This document shows, piece after piece, positions 1 through 5,672 of a stretch of DNA of 7,085 nt. Origin of the DNA: Opitutia bacterium UBA5964 (GTDB lineage: Bacteria; Verrucomicrobiota; Verrucomicrobiia; Opitutales; Coraliomargaritaceae); assembly GCA_002430605.1 (NCBI GenBank), contig DJBY01000089.1, positions 9,664-16,748 on the forward strand, read 5' to 3'. The notes beneath the pieces were generated by a model. That model searched no databases. It was not told the origin of the DNA and was given only the letters and a program-made list of their open reading frames with translations. Position 1 is the first letter of the stretch; every line of letters starts with the position of its first letter. The position numbers and the translations under genes were made by a program.

Positions 1-52
1 CGTGTTTTAACAGCCTGTCCCTAAAAAAAGGGTTCATCGTCAATTCGTGGGA

Positions 53-126
53 AAAGGAGGGAGGGCGGCTCGCCCTCCTTTGTCGCGATACAGGAATAAG
101 TGTGGGCGGGTCGCCCACGCTCCTTT
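53..126. other. Two-hairpin, three-way-junction fold in repeat copy 1
   Basis: A perfect 8-bp stem pairs GGAGGGCG (60-67) with CGCCCTCC (71-78) around a GCT loop. A perfect 7-bp stem pairs GTGGGCG (102-108) with CGCCCAC (112-118) around GGT. An outer helix AAAGGAG (53-59) with CTCCTTT (120-126) can enclose both, giving a compact junction. AAAGGAGGG can alternatively pair with CCCTCCTTT (73-81), so two folds compete. There is no U-tract after either stem, so these are not ordinary terminators. Confidence 0.6.
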
Positions 127-189
127 CTTGGTCAATTGCTCATTTTCAACAGCCTATCCCCCAAAAGGGCCTGTCGTCGATTCGTGGTT

Positions 190-263
190 AAAGGAGGGAG
201 GGCGACTCGCCCTCCTTTGTCGCAATACAGGAATAAATGTGGGCGGGTCACCCACACTCCTAT
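190..263. other. Two-hairpin fold in repeat copy 2
   Basis: The first hairpin is fully conserved: GGAGGGCG (197-204) with CGCCCTCC (208-215), loop ACT. The second keeps TGTGGG (238-243) with CCCACA (251-256). One inner C-G pair of copy 1 is lost here (C244 opposite A250), while an outer U.G wobble of copy 1 becomes a U-A pair (238/256). The enclosing helix is partly kept as AGGAG (192-196) with CTCCT (257-261). Confidence 0.55.
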
Positions 264-280
264 CGCGGTCAATGGCTCAA

Positions 281-457
281 ACATGCCGCCCCCCGATGCC
301 AGTGCAGCTGGATTAGGTCGTTTCACCAGAGGATGTAGTCGCCCGCCTGTTACTGATGCATAAATCGTTCACCCATCATAATATGAGAGTGGTGAAAATC
401 TGTTTTGGTGACTGACCGTCTGTTAGCTGAAGTCGGGAGTGGCACTGTGGTGATTGT
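281..457. other. Gene-free spacer between the repeats and the cstA remnant
   Basis: I see no supported gene here. The longest plus-strand frame in phase with the cstA fragment runs 317-415 (32 codons, stop TGA 413-415) and encodes a peptide I do not recognise; a second stop, TGA at 428-430, separates it from the fragment. In another phase, 441-464 reads GTVVIVCF, a hydrophobic stretch just before the CstA-like FYSQFLA. It could be the frameshifted remains of the first CstA membrane helix, but it is too short to be sure. Confidence 0.5.
368..396. repeat. Imperfect dyad TTCACC...TCATA-A-TATGA...GGTGAA
   Basis: TTCACC (368-373) is matched by GGTGAA (391-396). Inside it, TCATA (376-380) is matched by TATGA (382-386) around a single A. 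The arms are asymmetric by two bases (CA against GAGT). It could be a protein-binding dyad or a small hairpin. It lies about 60 bp before the recognisable cstA fragment, so it may be a leftover of that gene's control region. Confidence 0.4.
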
Positions 458-622
458 TTGTTTTATAGTCAGTTCTTAGCAACACGTTGCCGGATTGATC
501 CGGATCGGGAGACGCCGGCGTGTGAGATCAATGGTGGGGTGGACTATGTGCCGACGCGTGCCTCGGTGCTGTTTGGGCATCACTTCTCGTCTATCGCGGG
601 TGCATCGCTGATCTCTCCTATT
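458..622 (+). pseudogene. cstA: cstA remnant: N-terminal fragment of a carbon starvation protein A family peptide transporter
   Basis: In one frame the translation matches the conserved N-terminal part of CstA proteins from memory: FYSQFLA (the 'YRFYxxFLA' end of TM1), IDPDRETPA, GGVDYVPT and VLFGHHFSSIAGA. In intact CstA/BtsT proteins these are followed by 'GPIVGP' and more than a dozen membrane helices. Here the match degrades to SLISPI and stops at about 622, and the frame then runs antisense through the end of the Nramp gene to a stop at 686-688. There is no plausible start: the frame is open only from 431, the first membrane helix is missing, and the nearest initiator is a TTG. Intact CstA is an inner-membrane peptide/pyruvate transporter of several hundred residues, so about 55 residues cannot function. 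It is best read as a deletion or rearrangement scar. Family assignment is confident from the motif string; the mechanism of loss is not visible. Confidence 0.78.
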
Positions 623-1883
623 GGAAGAACGTTACGTACACGTAGCCAGCGGTCATGGCGGCGAAGAAGACCATCCCGGCCCAACTAAGGCATTTAAGGA
701 AGCGATTAGGTCGTGCTGCCTCTGGCACGTTGGGCCCGTTCATGACTTTGTAGTTGATGAAGGCAATCACTGGAGAGGTGAGGAAGGAAACCACTGCGGC
801 AAAAGTTAGCAGCTGCAGTAGATTTTTAACAAAAAAGAGCACGACAGTTGCTGCGATTATCACCGAGATGACGATCCAGATTTGGTGAATTTGGACAAAG
901 CGCTTGCTAGGAAGATTACCGATCAGGGCGCAACAGGCGGCAAGGGATCGAGGGTAACCGTCGATGCAGGTCAGCGTGGTGCTGAACATGGTGAAGAAGG
1001 CGGCAGTCAGTATCAGGTAGCGTGACCAATCGCCAATGGTCGCGGTATAGAGGTTGACCAGTTGTTGCGAGAACGCACTGCCGCTGGCGGAGAAGCGCTC
1101 GCCTGTGCCATACATGACTAGCGCTCCAAGGGCAACAAACAGTACGGCTAAGACGACGGCGGCGATGTAGCCGATATAAAAATCGATCGTAGATTCTTTA
1201 ATGGTGGCGAAGTGACCGGTCTGTTCTTTGCGGCTAAACATCCAGAGTGAAGACCACGCGGAAAGGTCGATCGGAGCCGGCATCCAGCCGAGCAGGCTGA
1301 CGAGGAATGCGAAGGAAACCCATGTGTAAGGGCTTGGAGCAATAAAATCGGCGGCTATTTCAGGACGATTTGGAATCGCCAAAGCGACTGCGACTAAGGT
1401 GCCAACGGCGAGCAGGGAAATAATAACTTTAGCCATTCCATCCAGCAGTTTGTAATGGCCGAGTAGTAGCAGGGCGGCGCAAATCAGCATCACTCCGATA
1501 GTCAGATGAGGCACGGCAAGGCTGGTAATCCCGTAGCCAGAGACGAGTGCGCCAGTCAGCATGCCAACCCCGGCGATGTTGATGGTGCCGGTTAAAATAT
1601 TAATGCAAAGAAAGATCCAGACGTAGCCGACCCCATGTCGATGGTAGCCTGCGAGAAGGCTTTCGCCGGTGGCGGCGGTGTAGCGCTGGCCGTAGAGGAA
1701 AAAGGGAAATTTGAGCAGGTTTACTAGCAGCACGAGCCAAAGCAGTGCCCAGCCAAAATCTGCGCCAGCTCGGGTCGACCAGACGAGGTGTGAGCCGCCG
1801 ACTGCTGCGCAGGCGACGAGTATGCCTGGGCCGAGGGCTTTCCACAGGTTTGATCGGGAAGAGGGAGTGGTTTTCGATGTCAT
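618..1883 (-). CDS. Divergent Nramp-family metal ion transporter
   Basis: This is a 421-residue polytopic inner-membrane protein with about 11 hydrophobic helices. It starts with the Nramp-like 'ALGPGILVACAAVGGSHLVW' segment (residues 16-35) and has LLGWMPAPIDLSAW in the putative TM6 (M201). Nramp proteins have the LeuT fold and usually import Mn2+/Fe2+ with protons. The canonical TM1 motif DPGN aligns with GGSH (29-32), and the TM6 motif MPH reads MPA. Two of the usual metal ligands are therefore replaced, and the substrate cannot be assumed. I recall similar 'GVSH...' and 'GWMPAP.D' motifs in other bacterial Nramp-like proteins, so it is probably a stable subfamily rather than a damaged gene. 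I chose the ATG at 1883 over an in-frame TTG at 1910: it lies 1 nt after the upstream stop, and the extra nine residues would overlap the dGTPase gene. There is no Shine-Dalgarno, so translation is probably coupled. Its stop codon (618-620) overlaps the end of the cstA remnant. Confidence 0.88.
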   Translation of the reverse strand: MTSKTTPSSRSNLWKALGPGILVACAAVGGSHLVWSTRAGADFGWALLWLVLLVNLLKFPFFLYGQRYTAATGESLLAGYHRHGVGYVWIFLCINILTGTINIAGVGMLTGALVSGYGITSLAVPHLTIGVMLICAALLLLGHYKLLDGMAKVIISLLAVGTLVAVALAIPNRPEIAADFIAPSPYTWVSFAFLVSLLGWMPAPIDLSAWSSLWMFSRKEQTGHFATIKESTIDFYIGYIAAVVLAVLFVALGALVMYGTGERFSASGSAFSQQLVNLYTATIGDWSRYLILTAAFFTMFSTTLTCIDGYPRSLAACCALIGNLPSKRFVQIHQIWIVISVIIAATVVLFFVKNLLQLLTFAAVVSFLTSPVIAFINYKVMNGPNVPEAARPNRFLKCLSWAGMVFFAAMTAGYVYVTFFQ

Positions 1884-1884
1884 A

Positions 1885-3183
1885 TTAAAGTAGTTCGGCG
1901 ATAGAGCCAAAGTCGGGGTCGTAGAGTCGTTTGTAGGTACGCACGGCGAGGCTGTCGGTGAGCCCTGCGGTGAAATCGCAGAGGCGGCGATGGCGGCCCG
2001 CGGTGGTGGTCTCTTGTTTAATCAATTCCTGCACTTGAACGGGGAGGATGCGTAGGCCGCTGCCGTCGGCATTGGCACAGTTCTGACACAGTGCGGTGAA
2101 GAGTTTTTCTAAAATGTGGCCGCCCTTGAACTCGATCTGTTGCAGCTGGGGCGAACGGAAAATAAGGTCGAGCGCGATGTGCTTGTAGAGTGCGCTCTCG
2201 GCTTTGACCTCGGCAGCGATGGCGAGGTCGCAGGCGTGACGGTTGGTGCGGTCGCTGAGGAAGCCACTGCGTGGCGTGAGGGTACAACCGTGCACGAAGC
2301 GACCGATGCGTGCGCCAAAGTGCGACTCGTAGCGGTCTTCGCGGATGACTTGGCAGAGCTTGTCGATCCATGCGGTGTGCTGCGTGTCGAGGTCCTGCGT
2401 GGCGGCCCATTCGGTTACGCTGCCCACGTTGATGTAGCGCGCGTGAATGCCGTCGACGATGTCGTTGAGCGAGTAGGCGGTATCATCGGCCCAGTCCATG
2501 ATTTGACACTCGATGCTTTTAAAGTTGTTGAGAGATTTGGGGGTGCTTAGCTCGCTCGGGAGTTGATCGCTAGCGAAGATGGTGCTGCGCCAATGGGCTT
2601 GCTCGTCATAGATGAAGTGGTGGTCGGGATAGTCGGGGGAGCCGTCTGCTTTTTGGCCGATGCACTCGTGGTGCAGGGCTTTGTATTTCATGACGCCATC
2701 GAGGAAGGCACGGGTGGGGGCGATGCCTTTGGTGGCGCCGGGGCGTTCGTAGATCAGCTCGGTCAGGATGCGTAGGGTCTGGCCGTTGCCTTCGAAGCCG
2801 CCGTGCGGAGCCATCAGCTCGTTGAGTTTGCGCTCGCCAATGTGGCCGAAGGGCGGGTGCCCCATGTCGTGCGCGAGGCCGACGGCTTCGGTGAGGTCGG
2901 CGTCGATGTAGAAGCGCTCGTTGAGAAGAGCTGAGCTGGCGCGCAGGTATTCGCAAATGGAGCGGCCGATCTTGGCCACTTCGATCGAGTGCGTCAGCCG
3001 CGTGCGGTAGAAATCGTATTCGCCGGATTGGAAGACTTGCGTCTTTGACTGCAGGCGCCGGAACGGGTAGGAGAAGATGATACGATCGCGCTCGATTTGA
3101 AAAGCGTTGCGATAGTCGGACTCAGCGACGGGTGTCTCGGGGAAGCGTTCGAGGTCGAAGTCGTTATAGAAAGTGTTCTTCAT
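1885..3183 (-). CDS. dgt: dGTPase-like HD-domain deoxynucleoside triphosphate triphosphohydrolase
   Basis: This 432-residue cytosolic protein has the signature order of the Dgt family: DYRNAFQIERDRIIFSYPFRRLQSKTQVF (23-51, the nucleotide-side arginines), TRLTHSIEVAKIGRSI (61-76, first HD histidine H65), AHDMGHPPFGHIGE (104-117, metal-binding H105/D106 and the downstream histidine H114), and MDWADDTAYSLNDIVDG (229-245, with D233/D234 supplying the last metal ligand). Family members hydrolyse dNTPs, classically dGTP, to the deoxynucleoside and triphosphate using Mn2+/Mg2+, which adjusts dNTP pools and can limit phage. All catalytic residues look intact and the length is normal for the shorter Dgt-like subgroup. 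The ATG at 3183 has no Shine-Dalgarno before it. It is the first gene of a minus-strand pair: its TAA (1885-1887) is followed after one base by the Nramp ATG. Real substrate preference cannot be read from the sequence. Confidence 0.95.
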   Translation of the reverse strand: MKNTFYNDFDLERFPETPVAESDYRNAFQIERDRIIFSYPFRRLQSKTQVFQSGEYDFYRTRLTHSIEVAKIGRSICEYLRASSALLNERFYIDADLTEAVGLAHDMGHPPFGHIGERKLNELMAPHGGFEGNGQTLRILTELIYERPGATKGIAPTRAFLDGVMKYKALHHECIGQKADGSPDYPDHHFIYDEQAHWRSTIFASDQLPSELSTPKSLNNFKSIECQIMDWADDTAYSLNDIVDGIHARYINVGSVTEWAATQDLDTQHTAWIDKLCQVIREDRYESHFGARIGRFVHGCTLTPRSGFLSDRTNRHACDLAIAAEVKAESALYKHIALDLIFRSPQLQQIEFKGGHILEKLFTALCQNCANADGSGLRILPVQVQELIKQETTTAGRHRRLCDFTAGLTDSLAVRTYKRLYDPDFGSIAELL

Positions 3184-3194
3184 GCGATTCTGGC

Positions 3195-3223
3195 TTGTTT
3201 GCCGCGGTTAGTGAGCTTACAAC
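3195..3223 (+). promoter_or_regulatory. Candidate sigma70-type promoter for the secreted-protein gene
   Basis: In the 57-bp divergent spacer, TTGTTT (3195-3200) is followed after exactly 17 bp by TACAAC (3218-3223). These match the -35 and -10 consensus at 3 and 4 of 6 positions. Transcription would begin near 3230, leaving a leader of about 10 nt before the ATG at 3241. Consensus motifs are only loosely informative in this type of organism. Confidence 0.3.
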
Positions 3224-3240
3224 TGAGCCTTACCTCAATC

Positions 3241-3894
3241 ATGAAATATCCTAAGTTTTCTTTTGTTCTCGGCCTGTTGTGCGCCGTGGTGGTGGTGTCT
3301 GCTCTCAGTTCTACGGCTGAGGCTCGGATCGGCGAGCGTCAAGAATCGATTGAGCGGCGTCTGTTTGCTTCCGGGGGCATCATGTATCGCGACGATGCCG
3401 TGGAAGCGAGTCGGCGCAAGGGAATGCCATATACCCAGTTTTTTGATTATTTGCCGAGTTCGGCGGATGTGCGTATTTATTTTAAGACCGTGGATGGGCG
3501 TCGGCCTTCATCCAAGGAGTTAGAGGAGAAACGGCTTGTGTCTGGCTGGGATCTGCACGTCGTCTATGTCGGAGGGAAGTCGGTGATGGAGGTGTATAAG
3601 CGCAGCCAGGGGCTATCTTCACACGAATTAAATCAACTTCTGATGTTGAATGCGAATGGCTCGTTTTGGAAGAAAATCGAGAAGCCGCGCCCGCCGGCGG
3701 CCGGCGAAACGGCTGAGGAGAAGAGCCCTTCTGCGTTGGGCTGCGATATGGAAACGGACAATAAGCAAGTCCGCGCGAAAAAAATGGGCGGGGATGGATT
3801 GATTTTTGTGGATGCCCAGCTGGATCGTGTATTAGCAACTGAGAAAGAAAGCGATTTACTTGAACAGGCCCCTCTGAGTGTGGGCGGTTTTTAG
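3241..3894 (+). CDS. Secreted protein of unknown function with Sec signal peptide
   Basis: This is a 217-residue protein. Residues 1-28 form a classic signal peptide: basic start MKYPK, hydrophobic core FVLGLLCAVVVVSAL, and a likely type I signal peptidase cut after A26-E27-A28. There is no lipobox, so a soluble periplasmic or secreted product is expected. The mature form opens RIGERQESIERRLFASGG (29-46), followed by a mixed alpha/beta-looking middle (YIHV-like strands DVRIYFK 76-82, WDLHVVYVGGKSVMEVYK 103-120), NANGSFWKKI (137-146) and a Pro/Glu-rich linker (148-164). The C-terminus is charged. An 'RxGE' opening after the signal peptide reminds me of small secreted proteins common in Verrucomicrobia and Planctomycetes, but I do not recognise a named family. 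I chose the ATG at 3241 because the signal peptide begins there; longer upstream extensions only run antisense into the dGTPase start. There is no Shine-Dalgarno. Confidence 0.85.
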   Translation: MKYPKFSFVLGLLCAVVVVSALSSTAEARIGERQESIERRLFASGGIMYRDDAVEASRRKGMPYTQFFDYLPSSADVRIYFKTVDGRRPSSKELEEKRLVSGWDLHVVYVGGKSVMEVYKRSQGLSSHELNQLLMLNANGSFWKKIEKPRPPAAGETAEEKSPSALGCDMETDNKQVRAKKMGGDGLIFVDAQLDRVLATEKESDLLEQAPLSVGGF

Positions 3895-4042
3895 GCAGAT
3901 ACTGTCCGCCACTCAAATTTTTGAGATTGTGGGTTGAAAAACACGTCCATCCGCGCTGTTTTAGGCCGCAATCTGCTGAATTTCGGAAGCTGCTGTCCTC
4001 GTGCAACTCCCAAATCTCTAGCGACTAACTACTTTTTATATT

Positions 4043-5500
4043 ATGGCAAAGGATTGGCTCGAAGGTATCGAAGAAGAATATGACGTGGTCGTCATCGGCT
4101 CCGGCTTAGGAGGATTAACGGGTGCGAACTATCTCGCAAAGAACGGCCACAAGGTGCTGCTGCTAGAGCATCATTATCAATTTGGTGGGCTCGCTACTTG
4201 GTTTAAGCGCCCTGGTGGCCACATTTTTGACATCTCCTTGCACGGCTTTCCCTACGGCATGGTCAAGTCCTGTCGTAAGTATTGGACCAAGGAGATCGCG
4301 GATTCGATCCATCAGCTCAATGATGTGCGCTTCATCAATCCGCAGATGAACGTGTGGACGACGTTCGAGCGTGATGATTTTACCAATATTTTGGTCAACG
4401 ACTTCAAGGTCGATCGTGCCAAAGTCGAAGGCTTCTACGACCATTTGCGGGCGATGAACTTCTACGATGACAACACCCAAACCACGGGTGAGATGTTTGA
4501 AGCGTTCTTCCCCGGGCGCACCGATGTGCATCGTCTTCTGATGGAGCCGATCTCTTATGCCAACGGCTCGCATATTGATGACCCAGCGATCACCTACGGC
4601 ATCGTGTTCTCTAATTTCATGAGCAAAGGGGTATTCACCTTTCAAGGAGGCACCGATACCTTGATCAAGAAGATGGTCGCCGAACTGAAAAACAATGGCT
4701 GCGAAGTGCGTAAATGTGCGCTGGTCGAAGGCATCGATGTCGAAGACGGCAAAGTGGTCGGCGTGCGTGTGCGCAGCCAGAACAGCGGCGGCGAGGAATT
4801 TCCGATTCGCACGGTTCGCTGCAAGGCAGTGCTGTCGAATGCCAATGTGCGTAACACCATCGAGTATTTGGTGGGTGAGGATAAATTCTCCGAGGATTTC
4901 GTCAAAGAAGCCAAGGCGGTGCGTAATAACACCAGCTCGTGCCAAGTCTATATGGGCATTAAGAAGGGCGAAACGATCCCGAATATCGGCGACCTAGTCT
5001 TCACTTCTAGGGCGCCTGAGTATACCATCGATGAGCTGACTTCGATTAATACCTCGAGTCATACATTCTCGGTCTATTACCCAGAGACGCGCCCACACTT
5101 AAAGGACCAGCGCTACACTGTGGTTGCTTCGCTCAATGCGAAGTGGCACGAGTGGGCCGATCTCAGTGATGAACAATACGAGGCGGAAAAGGCCCGCATG
5201 TGTGAAGAATGTGTCAGCAGTTTGGAAACTTTTATTCCAGGCGTGCGCGATAAAATCGACCACATCGAAGCGGCGACGCCACGCACAGTGAACCACTACA
5301 CCAAGTCGATGCAGGGCACTTCCTTTGGTACCAAGTTTGAAGGGCTCAAGGTGTCGATGGAATTGTCAGATCAAATCGAAGGGCTGTACCATGCAGGTTC
5401 CGTCGGCATCATTATGTCGGGGTGGCTGGGCACTATGAACTACGGGGTCATTACCGCCAACAAGATCGATAAGAAGCTGTTCGAGATGGCGAAGGTGTAA
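4043..5500 (+). CDS. FAD-dependent oxidoreductase, phytoene desaturase / carotenoid isomerase / retinol saturase-like
   Basis: This is a 485-residue flavoprotein. The N-terminal dinucleotide fold reads YDVVVIGSGLGGLTGANYL (13-31; GxGxxG at 19-24), followed by VLLLEHH (38-44), where E42 should bind the FAD ribose, then QFGGLATWF (46-54). The segment HIFDISLHGFPYG (60-72) parallels the 'FDxGxHxxG' of CrtISO and RetSat proteins. FTFQGGTDTLIKKM (198-211) matches the 'P.GG...L' FAD-contact loop of the CrtI group. The C-terminal FAD segment is EGLYHAGSVGIIMSGWLGTMNYGVITANKI (446-475). Relatives desaturate, saturate or isomerise polyene lipids such as carotenoids. No crt synthase or cyclase is in the window, so the substrate is open. 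The gene lies 148 bp downstream of the secreted-protein gene on the same strand. Its ATG (4043) follows an AT-rich TTTTTATATT stretch and no Shine-Dalgarno. Confidence 0.9.
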   Translation: MAKDWLEGIEEEYDVVVIGSGLGGLTGANYLAKNGHKVLLLEHHYQFGGLATWFKRPGGHIFDISLHGFPYGMVKSCRKYWTKEIADSIHQLNDVRFINPQMNVWTTFERDDFTNILVNDFKVDRAKVEGFYDHLRAMNFYDDNTQTTGEMFEAFFPGRTDVHRLLMEPISYANGSHIDDPAITYGIVFSNFMSKGVFTFQGGTDTLIKKMVAELKNNGCEVRKCALVEGIDVEDGKVVGVRVRSQNSGGEEFPIRTVRCKAVLSNANVRNTIEYLVGEDKFSEDFVKEAKAVRNNTSSCQVYMGIKKGETIPNIGDLVFTSRAPEYTIDELTSINTSSHTFSVYYPETRPHLKDQRYTVVASLNAKWHEWADLSDEQYEAEKARMCEECVSSLETFIPGVRDKIDHIEAATPRTVNHYTKSMQGTSFGTKFEGLKVSMELSDQIEGLYHAGSVGIIMSGWLGTMNYGVITANKIDKKLFEMAKV

Positions 5501-5509
5501 TTTTTTTTT
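5501..5509 (+). other. T9 tract immediately after the oxidoreductase stop codon
   Basis: Nine T residues follow the TAA (5498-5500) directly. A possible weak stem within the end of the coding region (CGCCA with TGGCG, about 5456-5490) lies about 9 nt upstream with a large loop, too far for a textbook intrinsic terminator. The tract may still contribute to 3'-end formation or be a slippage site. Confidence 0.3.
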
Positions 5510-5518
5510 GAATCAGTG

Positions 5519-5572
5519 CTCCGCGCCGCCAGTGGGGGATGCGCGTTTCGCTCGACCGCATTGGCGGCGGAG
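5519..5572. repeat. Intergenic hairpin before the antiporter gene, containing a GGATGCGC-GTTTCGCT-CGACC loop
   Basis: GCCGCCA (5525-5531) pairs with TGGCGGC (5562-5568). The stem continues with CTCC (5519-5522) and GGAG (5569-5572) across a 2-nt GC bulge. The 30-nt loop carries GGATGCGC (5537-5544), GTTTCGCT (5545-5552) and CGACC (5553-5557). The same three words recur around 6925-6954 with the outer two inverted. There is no T-tract after the stem. It may act as a 3'-end stabiliser or a repeat-family member. Confidence 0.5.
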
Positions 5573-5672
5573 ATGGGCGCACGCTTGTTTCCGCTGCACG
5601 AACGCGTCGTTTGCGTCGAATTGTTGAAATTGTCGGTTGAGTCTACTCAGACAGTTTTTAAGTTTATTAGCA

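Larger units (their letters stand above)
9..280. repeat. Two tandem copies of a ~139-bp hairpin-rich intergenic repeat
   Basis: Copy 1 begins at 9 and copy 2 at 148, both with AACAGCCT. Each carries the same ordered blocks: a CCC..GGG mini-hairpin, a GTCGATTCGTGG-like block, AAAGGAGGGAGGGCG, TACAGGAATAA, a GTGGGCGGGT hairpin and a GGTCAAT-GCTC tail. Positions 53-126 and 190-263 align without gaps and differ at only 6 of 74 bases. The period is 139 at the left edge and 137 in the core, so small indels lie in the first third. Short open frames cross the copies in several frames but show no conserved peptide, so the unit is probably not coding. The window opens inside sequence resembling the tail of a further copy (TTTT before AACAGCC), so the array may continue upstream. 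This looks like a REP-like or structured-RNA intergenic repeat; its function is unknown. Confidence 0.9.

Noticed and set aside
47..363. Overlapping open frames of 64-89 codons across the tandem repeats, both strands
   Set aside because: They arise from the GC-rich repeat itself, occur in several frames at once, and the repeat differences are not codon-structured.
317..415. 32-codon plus frame containing RLLLMHKSFTHHNMRVVKICFGD
   Set aside because: It reads somewhat like a protein tail, but it is short, starts after a stop, and I recognise no family.
1..457. CRISPR array
   Set aside because: The repeat unit is ~139 bp with only two directly abutting copies and no unique spacers; no cas genes are present.
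2116..2775. Long plus-strand frames antisense to the dGTPase gene
   Set aside because: They are shadow frames of a well-supported HD-domain gene; the translations are low-complexity V/D/G-rich and carry no motifs.
3912..3925. CTCAAATTTTTGAG palindrome after the secreted-protein gene as a terminator
   Set aside because: The stem is only 5 bp, all weak pairs, with no T-tract following it.
3934..3962. TTGAAA plus TGTTTT at 17-bp spacing as a promoter for the oxidoreductase
   Set aside because: The -10 match is poor (3 of 6) and the spacer offers many equal alternatives.
4163..4945. 260-codon minus-strand frame antisense to the oxidoreductase
   Set aside because: It mirrors the codon structure of a gene with clear FAD motifs and has no domain of its own.
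5637..5672. TTG start extending the antiporter by 12 residues
   Set aside because: The ATG at 5673 opens the first membrane helix as in the family, and the extension adds no recognisable sequence.
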